Shown one piece after another: positions 41,125 to 50,290 of a DNA stretch of 64,000 nt. The translations under genes were made by a program, and so were the position numbers. This DNA is from JAJEAO01 sp963667635 (GTDB lineage Bacteria; Acidobacteriota; Vicinamibacteria; Marinacidobacterales; Marinacidobacteraceae): the NCBI GenBank assembly GCA_965232015.1, contig OZ246946.1, positions 3,472,001-3,536,000 on the forward strand, written 5' to 3'. Under the pieces are notes generated by a model. The model saw only the letters and a program-made list of their open reading frames with translations, ran no database searches and had not been told where the DNA came from. Each line of letters starts with the position of its first letter. The first letter of the stretch is position 1.

Positions 41125-43404
41125 GTGAACGCCCCCCCCTCCACTCCGCCGGCGCATGTCGTCCTCGTCGGCGGAGGGCACTCGCACGTCCAGGTGCTGC
41201 GGCGGATGATGATGCGCCCGTGGCCGGAGGCCCGGGTCACGGTCGTCCTCGACACGCCGGTCGCGATCTACTCGGGCATGGTGCCCGGGTTCGTGGCCGG
41301 GCAGTACCGCCGGTCCGAGCTGGAGATCGACGTGGTCCCGCTGGCGCGGCTCGCCGGGGCGGACGTGGTGCTGACGCCCTCCGTCGGTGTGGACCCGGCG
41401 GCGCGGCGGGTCCGGCTCGAGGGGAGGCCGCCGCTCGCCTACGACTTCATCTCCTTCGACATCGGCAGCACCGTTGCCGGGCTCGATCTCCCCGGCATTC
41501 GCCAGCATGCGATCGCCACCCGGCCCATCGCCCGACTGGTTCAGGAGGTGGATCGGCTCGAACGCGCCTTCCTCGCGCACCATGAGGCCCGCCCGTTCGC
41601 CGTGTGCGTGGCGGGCGGCGGAGCGGGCGGCGTGGAGCTCGCGTTCACGGTGCGGGAGCGACTCCTCGCGGCGGCCGGGGGACCGGAGCGATCGCTTCGG
41701 GTGACGCTGCTGCACGCTCTGGACGAGCTGCTTCCCGGGTTCCCGGTATCGCTCGCCCGGCGGGCCCGCCGTCACGCGGAAGCGCGCGGCATCGAAGTGC
41801 GGACCGGAGAACTCGTCACCGGGTTCGAGCCGGGCGAGGTGGCGCTGAAGGGCGGGGCCAGGCTCGCTGCGGATGCTCTCGTGTGGGCGGTCGGAGCGGC
41901 CAGCCGGGGTCTGTTCCGGGATTCGGGTCTCCCGCTCGACGACCGGGGCTTCGTGCTGACCCGCCCGACGCTCCAGACGGTCGGCGACGACCGGATCTTC
42001 GCGGTTGGCGACTGCGCCACGCTCGAGGACTGGCCGCGGACCCCGAAGGCGGGCGTTTATGCGGTGCGCCAGGGGCCGTTCCTCGAGGCCAACCTGCGCC
42101 GCATCGTGGCTGGGGAACGGCTCCGGAACTACCGGCCCCAGCGGGACTTCCTCACCCTGCTGAACCTCGGGGACGGGACCGCACTCGGCGCCAAGTGGGG
42201 GACATCCTTCGAGGGGCCGCGCATGATGCGGCTCAAGGACCGGATCGATCGTCGGTTCATGGAGAAATTCCAGGTGCTGGACGAGGAGGACTCGACCACG
42301 CCCGAGTTCTCCCGCATGGACTCCAGCGCGATGGAGACCATGCTCTGCGGCGGGTGCGCCGCGAAGGCGGGACAGACGACCCTCGACCGCGCTCTCGGCC
42401 GGCTCCGGGACGAGGTCGGGTCCGGCCCGGGGGCCGGGCGGGTTCGGCTGGGGCTGGCGCAGGCCGACGACGCGGCCGCCTTCGCGACGCCGGCGGGCGA
42501 CGTGGTCGTCTCCAGCGTGGACTGGTTCCGCGCCTTCAGCGGCGACCACTGGCTGAATGGACGGGTGGCGGCGGCGAACGCGCTCTCCGACCTGTTCGCG
42601 ACCGGCGCGAGGCCGCAGTACGCGATGGCGCTCGTGACGCTGCCGGAAGCCGATCCGGAAGCCGAGCGGGCGGAGGCGCTGTTCCAGATCCTCGCCGGAG
42701 CGCGGTCGCTGCTCGACCGGCTCGACGTGGCGCTGCTCGGCGGGCACACCACGATCGGTCCCGAACTCACCGTGGGCCTTTCGGTGGAGGGGCATCCGCT
42801 CGGCGACCACCTCCTGACCCTCGACCGCCTCCGGCCCGGCGACGAGCTCTATCTGACCAAGGCGCTTGGGAGCGGCGTCGTGCTGCGCGGCGTCATGCTC
42901 GGCCGCGGCCGGGGTGCGTGGCTCGAGGCCGCAGCGACGCAGATGGTCCAGCCCAATGCGAGGGCCGCGACCGCCGCGGTGGAGGCCGGGCTCCGGGGAG
43001 CGACCGACGTCACCGGCTTCGGGCTGATGAACCACCTCGCCGAGATGCTCCGGGCCAGCGGCGCCTCCGCCGAACTCGACGTGGCCGCGCTGCCCGCGCT
43101 CCCGGGGGCGGTCGAGCTGCTTGCCGGCGGGCTCCGGAGCACCGCCCACGAGGCGAACCGGAAGATCGTGAAGGCGGTGCTCGCCGCCGCCGATGCCGCC
43201 GCCGACCCGCGCTTCGAGCTGCTGTTCGACCCCCAGACCGCGGGCGGGTTCCTGTGCGGCGTCCCGGAGGCGAAACGAGAGCGCTTTCTCGCCGGGCTCG
43301 CCGCGTCGGAGGTCGAGGCCGCGCCCATCGGCGTCGTCGCGCCGAAGAGACCGGACGGCGCCGTCGCCCGGATCCGGGTGAGCGCGAAGGAGGCCGCCCC
43401 ATGA
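41125..43404 (+). CDS. selD: FAD/NAD(P) oxidoreductase fused to selenide, water dikinase SelD
   Basis: 759 aa from GTG 41125. The N-terminal ~370 residues are a type II NADH dehydrogenase-like flavoprotein: VVLVGGGHSHVQVL (FAD), VCVAGGGAGGVELAF (NAD) and IFAVGDCATLEDWP. From about residue 395 it is SelD, which makes selenophosphate from selenide and ATP: catalytic C..K in LCGGCAAKAGQ, ADDAAAF, then GGHTTIGPELTVGLS and DPQTAGGFLCG. The active-site residue is Cys, not selenocysteine. This fusion is known in other bacteria; the flavoprotein may supply reduced selenium. selA lies 7 kb away. The dapF start overlaps its stop. Confidence 0.93.
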   Translation: MNAPPSTPPAHVVLVGGGHSHVQVLRRMMMRPWPEARVTVVLDTPVAIYSGMVPGFVAGQYRRSELEIDVVPLARLAGADVVLTPSVGVDPAARRVRLEGRPPLAYDFISFDIGSTVAGLDLPGIRQHAIATRPIARLVQEVDRLERAFLAHHEARPFAVCVAGGGAGGVELAFTVRERLLAAAGGPERSLRVTLLHALDELLPGFPVSLARRARRHAEARGIEVRTGELVTGFEPGEVALKGGARLAADALVWAVGAASRGLFRDSGLPLDDRGFVLTRPTLQTVGDDRIFAVGDCATLEDWPRTPKAGVYAVRQGPFLEANLRRIVAGERLRNYRPQRDFLTLLNLGDGTALGAKWGTSFEGPRMMRLKDRIDRRFMEKFQVLDEEDSTTPEFSRMDSSAMETMLCGGCAAKAGQTTLDRALGRLRDEVGSGPGAGRVRLGLAQADDAAAFATPAGDVVVSSVDWFRAFSGDHWLNGRVAAANALSDLFATGARPQYAMALVTLPEADPEAERAEALFQILAGARSLLDRLDVALLGGHTTIGPELTVGLSVEGHPLGDHLLTLDRLRPGDELYLTKALGSGVVLRGVMLGRGRGAWLEAAATQMVQPNARAATAAVEAGLRGATDVTGFGLMNHLAEMLRASGASAELDVAALPALPGAVELLAGGLRSTAHEANRKIVKAVLAAADAAADPRFELLFDPQTAGGFLCGVPEAKRERFLAGLAASEVEAAPIGVVAPKRPDGAVARIRVSAKEAAP

Positions 43405-44252
43405 CCCCGTCCGCAGTGGTGGCGTTCGTGAAGATGTCGGGCGCCGGCAACGACTTCGTGCTCGTGGACAACCGCTCGCCGGTTCTCGCCGAGTCGGACA
43501 AACCGGCGTTCGTCCGGCGCGTCGCCCGGCGGAAGTTCGGCGTCGGCGCCGACGGCGTGATCCTCCTCGAACCTCCGCCCCGAGATGTCGGCGCGGACTT
43601 CGCGATGCGCTACTTCAACGCCGACGGCAGCGAGGGCGAACTCTGCGGGAACGGAACCCGCTGCGCCGCCGTTTTTGCGCGGGAGATCGGGGCGGCCGGG
43701 CGATCGCAGACCTTCACCACGCCGGCCGGGCTGATCCGGGCCGAGATCCTGCGCTCCCCCGATCGCCTTGGCGAGGGCGGCGCGGTGCGCGTCGTCATGG
43801 CGCGGCCCGGCCCCATCCGGCGCGTGCGCCTGACCGATGTGCCCGGCGGCGAGGCGAACCTCTACTACCTCCGCGTCGGCGTCCCCCACACGATCGAGAT
43901 CGTCCCCGAGGTCCGCCCGATTGACGTCGTCCGGCGGGGCAGCGCGATCCGCCGCCACTCCGAGTTCCCGGCGGGCGCCAATGCGAACTTCATCGCCCTC
44001 GATGAGGCCTCCGGAGAGATCCGGCTGCGCACCTTCGAACGCGGCGTCGAGGCCGAGTGCCTCGCCTGCGGGACCGGCGCTGTTGCCGCAGTGACGATCG
44101 CCCACCGGTTCCACGGCTGGCCCGCCGCCGCCCCGGTTCGCATGGAGAGCGGCGACGTTGTGCACATCGCCCTCACCGGCCCGGCGCCGGTCATGGAGGG
44201 CCCGGTGACCCGCGTTTACGAGGGACTCGTCCCCTTCGGGGAGTGTTCCTGA
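43401..44252 (+). CDS. dapF: Diaminopimelate epimerase
   Basis: 283 aa. Interconverts LL- and meso-diaminopimelate for lysine and peptidoglycan. N-terminal KMSGAGNDFVLVDNR; the two catalytic cysteines are in ELCGNGTRC and CLACGTGAVA. The ATG overlaps the selD stop (ATGA), so they are co-translated although their pathways differ. It ends 1 nt from the stop of the convergent Fic gene. Confidence 0.95.
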   Translation: MTPSAVVAFVKMSGAGNDFVLVDNRSPVLAESDKPAFVRRVARRKFGVGADGVILLEPPPRDVGADFAMRYFNADGSEGELCGNGTRCAAVFAREIGAAGRSQTFTTPAGLIRAEILRSPDRLGEGGAVRVVMARPGPIRRVRLTDVPGGEANLYYLRVGVPHTIEIVPEVRPIDVVRRGSAIRRHSEFPAGANANFIALDEASGEIRLRTFERGVEAECLACGTGAVAAVTIAHRFHGWPAAAPVRMESGDVVHIALTGPAPVMEGPVTRVYEGLVPFGECS

Positions 44253-44253
44253 C

Positions 44254-45720
44254 CTACAGGTTCGCCTTCATCCACATCTCGAGTCCCTTCACGATGCACT
44301 CTTCCATCCAGGTCTCGAAACGATCCTGAATGGACCGCGGATCCTCTTGGTAGTTGACCTGAAAGAGGCTTTCGGAGAGCGACTTCACGGGACCTGTTTC
44401 TCGCGTGTTTGCCTCGGTCTGGAGGCGTTGGAAGAACATGGATGAACATGCGAGGACCCCTCGAAAGTCCCGGCCGATTCCGTGGAATGAGAAGAGGATG
44501 TGGCTGTGGTCGGCGTTCGTGATCCCGAGGCGGACCCACGAGCGATACGACTCCAGTCCCGCGAAGTACTCAAGTGACCGCGCCGTGGACACGATCTGCT
44601 GCCGGAAGTAGTGGCTTCTGGATTCTCGATCCGCCGCTCCGTCCACGAAAGCCTGCCACTCTCCCGAGAGTAGGGGGAGGAGCTCCGCCTCCAGGGATTC
44701 TCGGACGTCGTTGAGCCGATGTTCAGCGATCTGGCGCAAGTCCTCTGTCCGTTCCTTGGCGGCATTCCATTCCTGTCTGAGCACTCCCCGCTGATGCCTG
44801 AGGTGCCCAAGCGTTGCCAGGATCAGGCTCTCCGCGCGAACGGTCTTGCCAATCTGGTGGGAGAGCCCGATCGCCCGTACGAGTTCACGTCTTTGGATGT
44901 CTCCGAAGAAACGGACCAGGCGCCTCAGGTCCCCTCGATCTGCCTCCTCGAGGGCATCGAGATAGTCTCCCTTTCTCTCGCTGCGGACTACCAGGGGGAA
45001 GCGCCCCGCCTTCAGCATGACGAGAGTCGCCAGCGCTCTCGCGACCCTGCCGTTCCCGTCCTGAAACGGGTGGATCTGTGCGAAGCGATGGTGGAGCCAC
45101 GCAGACTCCACTTCCGGTGCTACGTCGTCGTGGTTGCCGTGGAGCGTGATGAGACGGTCCATTTCGGAGGCAACCTGCTCGGGAGGGCAGTATTCGTGCA
45201 GCAGACCGTCACGTCGCGTCGGATTGTTGGGCCTTGCCTTATAGGTCCCGCGTTCAAGGGGGACTTGAACCGCGCGACCCAGAGAGTCTTTCCCCTCGGC
45301 GAAGAGCTGATTGCGCGTCATGAGCTGGTGAAGCTGCTTGATGTAACTCGTGGAGAGCGGGTACTCGTCCTTGATGCACGCGAATATGAATTCGATTGCA
45401 TCTTCGTGATCCCCGATCATGGAGGCCACGCCTTCGGGAGTGGTTCCCGGGCTGTGCGGAATCAATGACGCATCAATTCCGCGCTCGATCAACACCTGAG
45501 TGATCCCTCGGTCGAAGGCATACAGTCGTTCGATCAGCCCCGTCTCGATCGCCCACTCCCGGTAGAGCTTCCGATTGAATTCGGCGAGCTGGTCGGAGTC
45601 CACGAGCTTCGCATGCTCCTTGTTCCACACATCGGCCAGTGCCGTGAGCTCGGGCTGGGACAACTCGCTGGGGTCGGTCTCGTAGTCCTTGATCGGGTGC
45701 CACCGGTGTCCTTGGCTCAT
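44254..45720 (-). CDS. Fic-family protein (long form)
   Basis: 488 aa. Canonical catalytic loop HPFQDGNGRVARAL preceded by HHRFAQI. N-terminal AIETGLIERLYAFDRG resembles the inhibitory helix, with T-GLI-E followed by Arg instead of Gly/Asn. The C-terminal ~200 residues, with long helices and a LRHQRGVLRQEWNAAKERTE coiled coil, are an added module of unknown role. It probably AMPylates a host or phage protein. It stands alone, convergent with dapF, and is locally less GC-rich than dapF, suggesting later arrival. Confidence 0.88.
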   Translation of the reverse strand: MSQGHRWHPIKDYETDPSELSQPELTALADVWNKEHAKLVDSDQLAEFNRKLYREWAIETGLIERLYAFDRGITQVLIERGIDASLIPHSPGTTPEGVASMIGDHEDAIEFIFACIKDEYPLSTSYIKQLHQLMTRNQLFAEGKDSLGRAVQVPLERGTYKARPNNPTRRDGLLHEYCPPEQVASEMDRLITLHGNHDDVAPEVESAWLHHRFAQIHPFQDGNGRVARALATLVMLKAGRFPLVVRSERKGDYLDALEEADRGDLRRLVRFFGDIQRRELVRAIGLSHQIGKTVRAESLILATLGHLRHQRGVLRQEWNAAKERTEDLRQIAEHRLNDVRESLEAELLPLLSGEWQAFVDGAADRESRSHYFRQQIVSTARSLEYFAGLESYRSWVRLGITNADHSHILFSFHGIGRDFRGVLACSSMFFQRLQTEANTRETGPVKSLSESLFQVNYQEDPRSIQDRFETWMEECIVKGLEMWMKANL

Positions 45721-45771
45721 GGGGTGATCCTACTGCGCTTCGATGGGTCCGGGCGGCGCCCCGCCTTCGAA

Positions 45772-46812
45772 TCAGCTCACCACCCGGCGCAGGGTTTCGA
45801 GCCCGTTCGGGACCGGCCGTCCCTCCTCGTCCACCGGGGGTGCGACGATCAGCGTCGTGACGCCAGCCTCCCGGTAGGCGGCGACCCGCTCCGCGATCCG
45901 CGACGGCGGCCCGACCAGCGACAGCTCGTCCACCAGCGCATCAGGCACTGCTGCGGCCGCCTCGCGCTTCCGATCCGCCAGATAGTGGTCCTGAATCGTC
46001 CGGGCGGCGTCCGCGTACCCGTAGCGTCGCACCAGATCGTTGTAGAAGTTCTTCTTCCGCGCGCCCATGCCGCCCACGTAGAGCGCGATCCCCGGTCGGA
46101 GCTGGTCCCGGAGCTGCGACAGGTCCTCCCCGAGCGCTGCGTTGACCATCGGGGCGACGTCCAGCGGATCCGGGCGGGCGCGGCGAGTCGCTCCCCGGGC
46201 GAGCGGTTCTCCCCAGATCACGCCGGCCTTCTCGGGTGAGTAGAGGAACGGGAGCCAGCCGTCGGCAGTCTCGGCGGCGAGCGCGGTGCTCTGCGGCCCG
46301 ATCGTCGCCAGCCAGATCGGGATGTCCGTCCTCGGGGGCCGGAGCATGATGCGCAGCGGCTTGCCGAGGCCCGTGCCGCCGTCCATCGGCAGGCGGATCG
46401 TCTCGCCGTCGCAGGTGAGCGGCCCCTCCCGCCGAAGCGCCCTGCGGATGACATCCACCGTCTCCCGCATGCGCGTCACCGGGCGGGCGAAGGGGACGCC
46501 GTGCCATCCCTCCATCACCTGCGGCCCCGAAACCCCGAGTCCGAGGATGAACCGCCCCTGACTCAGCAGATCCAGTGTCGTGGCCGTCTGGGCGAGGAGC
46601 GCCGGAGTGCGGGAGCCGATGGGCAGGATCGCGGTTCCGAGCGCGATCCTCTCCGTCTGCGCCCCGATCCACGCGAGCAGACTCACGCCGTCGGAGCCCC
46701 ATGCCTCGGAGACCCACACCGAGTCGAAGCCGACCGCCTCCGCCTCCCGGGCGAGCGCCACGACATCCGGCGACCTGGAAGTCAGGTAGCCGAGCTCCAA
46801 TCCGAGCTTCAT
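45772..46812 (-). CDS. LLM-class F420-dependent oxidoreductase
   Basis: 346-aa luciferase-like TIM barrel: LGLELGYLTSRSPDVVALAR, GFDSVWVSEAWGSDG, LGTAILPIGSRTPALLAQTA and RFILGLGVSGPQVMEGWHG are typical of the F420-dependent group. The substrate is unknown. Cofactor F420 use is inferred from family; FMN is possible. The ATG overlaps the end of the truncated PIN gene (ATGA). Confidence 0.87.
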   Translation of the reverse strand: MKLGLELGYLTSRSPDVVALAREAEAVGFDSVWVSEAWGSDGVSLLAWIGAQTERIALGTAILPIGSRTPALLAQTATTLDLLSQGRFILGLGVSGPQVMEGWHGVPFARPVTRMRETVDVIRRALRREGPLTCDGETIRLPMDGGTGLGKPLRIMLRPPRTDIPIWLATIGPQSTALAAETADGWLPFLYSPEKAGVIWGEPLARGATRRARPDPLDVAPMVNAALGEDLSQLRDQLRPGIALYVGGMGARKKNFYNDLVRRYGYADAARTIQDHYLADRKREAAAAVPDALVDELSLVGPPSRIAERVAAYREAGVTTLIVAPPVDEEGRPVPNGLETLRRVVS

Positions 46813-47003
46813 GTCGCGGTTTCCGTCTCGTCGCGACGTCTCAGCGCCAGGGCTTCGAGGCGGCCGTCCTCCATGACGGCCACGGGGATCACGAACGTCA
46901 TCGGAAGCCCGAGAAACTCGATGTGGAGACCTGCTTTTCTCATGTCGATGAGGACTGAGGCATCCACGACTGCCGTCGCTTCAGCGAAGAGGGTGCGCCC
47001 CAC
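46809..47003 (-). pseudogene. Truncated PIN-domain toxin
   Basis: 64 codons from a GTG at 47003. It keeps only the first third of a PIN domain: VVDASVLIDMRKAGLHIEFL (first metal Asp) and FVIPVAVMEDGR (Glu region). The remaining acidic strands are absent and the frame ends inside the ATG of the LLM gene. It overlaps the XRE-ImmA gene by 23 nt, the usual antitoxin-toxin arrangement for this pair. A deletion seems to have fused the remnant to the flavoprotein gene. Confidence 0.62.
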
Positions 47004-48108
47004 GGAGTCCGGCCTCCACTTCCACGAGAGAGCACTGCAGCAGTCGCGCCGCCCGCAGGGGATGGAATCGCTGTTCGGCGAGGCCCCGCCACACCAGCTC
47101 CTCGGTGCGTCGGGGCCGCTCCTGAAGCGCCATGGCGCTGTCCCGACCCAGGGCCTCTGGCTCCGAGTGGCGCCAGGACCTGGCGAAGGACCGGAAAGCG
47201 TTCGCCGCCCACGAGCTCCGCACGATCCCGACCTGCCGCAGACGGACCAGCAGCGATGCGGCGGAGATGCCGACTTGCCGCTTAAGCGTCACCAGTTCCC
47301 GGTAGGGGACCTCATCGCGTCTTTCCCCGGCCAGGCGGCGCAGGAGCGGCGCCGGCGCGAGGAACGCGCCCGCGAAGCGGTCCACCGCCTTCTCGAGCGA
47401 GAGCCCGGACGCCAACCGGAGGCCGTCCGACGGTTGAATGATCCGGTGTCCGAGTTCGTGGGCGAGCGTGAATCGCTTTCGTTCCACGGTCCGGGGCGAG
47501 ACCAGTACGGCGGGGAGTCTCGATCGCGTTCCTCCGCAGTACACCTCGCACGCAAGTCCATCCAGACCCTTCGGCAGCTCGTCCTCGATCACGCGGATCC
47601 CATGTTCCTCGAGCAGGCGGCTCATACTCGGGACAGGTTCGTCACCGAGGCGCCAGTCGCGCCGGACGGACATCGCCAGGTTCTCCAGCGCCTCGGGGGA
47701 GCGATGACGGCCGGGGGCGATGGCGGTCAGGGGAGAAGATCGGGGCTCGAATCCCAGCAGGTCCTCCGCCTCGAGGGCTCGCTCGGCGCCTGCGATCAGG
47801 AGGACCTGCGCCAGCGCTCGATCCCGCCGCGACGTGTCGTGGCGCTTCCGGAACTCCAGCCCGCGCAGACTCTTCACCCGCGTTCCGGTCAGGAGGTCCA
47901 GCGGTACGCCGAGGATTCGCACGAGCCCCACCAGGGCGCGGCCCGACGGAAACATGAGGTCCCTCTCGTACTTGCTGATCGCCTGAGCCGTGACCGGGGG
48001 ATCGAGCGCCCTCCCGAGATCCCTCTGCGTGAGACCCGCCTGCTGCCGAGCCAGTCGCAAACGTGGTCCGAGGGAACCGACATCGAGGTCGAGCCGCGGC
48101 GAGGGCAT
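46981..48108 (-). CDS. XRE-family regulator with ImmA/IrrE metallopeptidase domain
   Basis: 375 aa. N-terminal helix-turn-helix (LRLARQQAGLTQRDLGRAL then AQAISKYER), then a zinc protease domain with HExxH in FTLAHELGHRII and a downstream E in the helix after FAGAFLAPAP. Proteins of this kind act as antitoxins or phage-repressor-cleaving regulators. Here the linked PIN toxin is truncated, so the gene may persist as a stand-alone regulator. A 21-bp palindrome lies 29 nt upstream, probably its own operator. ATG 48108. Confidence 0.88.
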   Translation of the reverse strand: MPSPRLDLDVGSLGPRLRLARQQAGLTQRDLGRALDPPVTAQAISKYERDLMFPSGRALVGLVRILGVPLDLLTGTRVKSLRGLEFRKRHDTSRRDRALAQVLLIAGAERALEAEDLLGFEPRSSPLTAIAPGRHRSPEALENLAMSVRRDWRLGDEPVPSMSRLLEEHGIRVIEDELPKGLDGLACEVYCGGTRSRLPAVLVSPRTVERKRFTLAHELGHRIIQPSDGLRLASGLSLEKAVDRFAGAFLAPAPLLRRLAGERRDEVPYRELVTLKRQVGISAASLLVRLRQVGIVRSSWAANAFRSFARSWRHSEPEALGRDSAMALQERPRRTEELVWRGLAEQRFHPLRAARLLQCSLVEVEAGLRGAHPLR

Positions 48109-48136
48109 GGTCGGATTCTCGCTTCATCGAGGAGAA

Positions 48137-48157
48137 GAATCAACCAAGGGTTGATTC
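48137..48157. promoter_or_regulatory. Long perfect palindrome upstream of the XRE-ImmA gene
   Basis: Arms GAATCAACC and GGTTGATTC (9 bp, perfect) flank 3 nt. AT-rich for this genome and placed 29-49 nt before the XRE start, so an operator for the XRE helix-turn-helix is the simplest reading. On the minus strand it is followed by TTCTTCT, so it might also terminate the upstream nth/ndt transcript. Confidence 0.55.
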
Positions 48158-48221
48158 CTGGTGTGTTCGCTGTGACGCGATGCGTCCAACACGACCCACC
48201 GGTTCCCCTCTGGGAGGCCGG

Positions 48222-48689
48222 TCACGCCCTGCTCAGCCAGCGGGCGAGGGCCCTCGTCGGGTCCGAGAGCTCGGTGACAGAGCGGTACCAGTGGTCCTCC
48301 CAACCCTCGGCCGGAAGACCGGTGAACAACATCAGGTTCAGCGGATAGGCCCCGGAGTCGGTGCACCAGCGGATGTCGTCCCGGAACAGGAAGATCGGCT
48401 TCCTCCACGCGATCGCGAGCCCCAGCTCGATCATGACCCCCTCGTCGGGAGGACAGCCGTTTACGACCCCGAAGAACCCGTCGGCGTCGCGGACATCGGC
48501 GAGGTCCGCCTGTCCCACCCGCCAGGCCCAGCCGCCCTGCGTCTGGTCCGCCGGGTTGTTCCTGGAAAACGGCTCCCACACCTCCGCGCCCAGCGATTCG
48601 AGCGCCGTCACCAGCTCGACGAGCGGGCCTTCCCGCTGCTGCGCCGAGAAGCCGTAGGGATTCGCCAGGTAGAGCGTCTTCCGTCTCAA
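48222..48689 (-). CDS. Nucleoside 2-deoxyribosyltransferase-family protein
   Basis: 155 aa. The opening KTLYLANPYGFSAQQREG, then DADGFFGVVNGCPPDEGVMIELGLAIAWRKPIFLF (shown here as two adjoining blocks: DADGFFGVVNG and DEGVMIELGLAIAW), fits the family; the E in GVMIELG aligns with the catalytic glutamate. It would exchange or remove bases on deoxyribonucleosides. Start TTG 48689 overlaps the nth stop (TTGA), with AGGAG 7 nt upstream. It is coupled to nth, which suggests nucleotide salvage or sanitation next to base repair. Confidence 0.78.
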   Translation of the reverse strand: MRRKTLYLANPYGFSAQQREGPLVELVTALESLGAEVWEPFSRNNPADQTQGGWAWRVGQADLADVRDADGFFGVVNGCPPDEGVMIELGLAIAWRKPIFLFRDDIRWCTDSGAYPLNLMLFTGLPAEGWEDHWYRSVTELSDPTRALARWLSRA

Positions 48690-49489
48690 CGCGTTCTCCT
48701 CGCGCGGCGCCGCCGGGCCGGCGGTCTGCCCGGCGATCCCGGTCCCGGATCCACGCCGATCCGGGGGCACATCGCCTCCAGCGAGCACTCCCGGCAACGC
48801 GGGCTGCGCGCCGCACACACCGCGCGTCCGTGCAGGATGACCCGATGCGAGAAGAGCGTCCACTGCGGACGGGGCAACAGGCTCATGAGGCGCCGCTCGA
48901 TGCGCACCGGGGTCGCTTTCGGAGCGAGGCCGAGCCGGTGCGAGATCCGGGAGACGTGAGTGTCCACCACGACGCCCTCGTTCTTTCCGAACCACGTCCC
49001 CAGAATCACGTTCGCGGTCTTGCGGGCGACGCCCGGGAGCGTCAGAAGCTCCTTCATCGTGTCCGGGACTTCGCCTCCGAAGTCGTCCCGAATCCGTTGG
49101 CTGGCGCCGAGGATCGAGCGGGTCTTGTTCCGGAAGAACCCCGTCGAGTGGATCATCCGCTCGACGTCGTCGGGATCGGCGTCCGCGAGTTCGGCCGCGG
49201 TCGGATAACGCGCGAAGAGCGCCGGCGTCACCATGTTCACCCGGCGGTCGGTGCACTGCGCGGACAGGATCGTCGCGATCAGGAGCTGGAACGCCGAGTC
49301 GTGGTTCAGTGCGCAGTCGGCGTCGGGATACTCCTTCGCGAGCCCCCGAACGATCCTTCCGGCCTTCCGACGGAGCGCCCGCTCGGCGGGAGTGAGGGGC
49401 GCTTTCGGCTTGCGGGCGACTTTCTTGCGCGCTGTCCTTTTTTTCTTCTTCGCCCGCGGCCCGCGCGCCGACGCTCCCGATGCGGGCAC
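48686..49489 (-). CDS. nth: Endonuclease III
   Basis: 267-aa DNA glycosylase/AP lyase removing oxidised pyrimidines. Helix-hairpin-helix LLTLPGVARKTANVIL with catalytic Lys, catalytic Asp in VVVDTHVSRI, and the 4Fe-4S ligands C-x6-C-x2-C-x5-C (CAARSPRCRECSLEAMC). GTG start at 49489. An N-terminal lysine-rich extension (AKKKKRTARKKVARKPK) is longer than in the E. coli enzyme and may aid DNA binding. Both ends carry basic tails. Confidence 0.95.
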   Translation of the reverse strand: MPASGASARGPRAKKKKRTARKKVARKPKAPLTPAERALRRKAGRIVRGLAKEYPDADCALNHDSAFQLLIATILSAQCTDRRVNMVTPALFARYPTAAELADADPDDVERMIHSTGFFRNKTRSILGASQRIRDDFGGEVPDTMKELLTLPGVARKTANVILGTWFGKNEGVVVDTHVSRISHRLGLAPKATPVRIERRLMSLLPRPQWTLFSHRVILHGRAVCAARSPRCRECSLEAMCPRIGVDPGPGSPGRPPARRRRARRTR

Positions 49490-49503
49490 GGCAGCCTGAC
49501 GCG

Positions 49504-50286
49504 TCAGACCAGCGGCGCGTCCGCCGGGGGGGAGGACGCGGTGGCGTAACGGCGCCGGGGCATGCGGCCGGCGAGCCAGGAGAGCCGCCCGGCCTCACAG
49601 GCGAGCCGCATCGCCCGAGCCATCCGGACCGGGTCGTTCGCGGCCGCCACCGCGGTGTTCAGCAAGACGCCATCGGCCCCGAGCTCCATGGCGACCGCGA
49701 CATCCGACGCCTGACCGACCCCGGCGTCCACGATCACCGGGACGTTGACGGCCTCCCGGATGAGGGCGATGTTGTTCCGGTTCTGGATGCCCAACCCGGA
49801 GCCAATCGGTGCGCCGAGCGGCATGACCGCCGCCGCCCCGGCGTCCTCCAGCTTCTTCGCCATGACCACATCGTCGTTCGTGTAGGGGAGGACGACGAAG
49901 CCGTCCGCCACCAGCTCCCGGGTGGCGATCAGGAGCTCCTCGTTGTCGGGGAACAGCGTCCGGCGATCGCCGATGACCTCCAGCTTGATCCACTCGGAGA
50001 GGCCGGCCTCCCGGGCGAGCCGGGCGGTGCGCACCGCGTCCTTCGCCGTGAAGCAGTCCGCGGTGTTCGGAAGCAGGGTGTAGCGGTCGCGGGGGATGTA
50101 GTCGAGGAGCGTCTCCCGGGCCTCGAGATCCACGCGCCGGACCGCGACGGTCACCATGTCGCACCCGGAGGCGGCGTGGCAATCCCGCATCAGGGGGAAT
50201 GAGGAGTACTTCCCCGTTCCCAGGATGAGTCGGGATCCGAGAGTCCTGCCCCCGAGTTCGAAGGGGGTGTCCCCAGTGTGGCCCAT
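49504..50286 (-). CDS. thiG: Thiazole synthase
   Basis: 260 aa. Builds the thiazole of thiamine from deoxyxylulose phosphate, dehydroglycine and ThiS-thiocarboxylate. Motifs: SRLILGTGKYSSF, MVTVAVRRVD, EWIKLEVIGD (Schiff-base Lys), VMPLGAPIGSGLGI and VIVDAGVGQASD. It follows thiS by 4 nt, forming a two-gene unit without other thi genes or a TPP riboswitch. Confidence 0.95.
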   Translation of the reverse strand: MGHTGDTPFELGGRTLGSRLILGTGKYSSFPLMRDCHAASGCDMVTVAVRRVDLEARETLLDYIPRDRYTLLPNTADCFTAKDAVRTARLAREAGLSEWIKLEVIGDRRTLFPDNEELLIATRELVADGFVVLPYTNDDVVMAKKLEDAGAAAVMPLGAPIGSGLGIQNRNNIALIREAVNVPVIVDAGVGQASDVAVAMELGADGVLLNTAVAAANDPVRMARAMRLACEAGRLSWLAGRMPRRRYATASSPPADAPLV

Positions 50287-50290
50287 GGTC

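Noticed and set aside
40213..43149. 978-codon minus-strand open frame
   Set aside because: Antisense to the SelD fusion and out of frame with the serine hydrolase; low-complexity Arg/Pro/Gly/His content typical of shadow frames.
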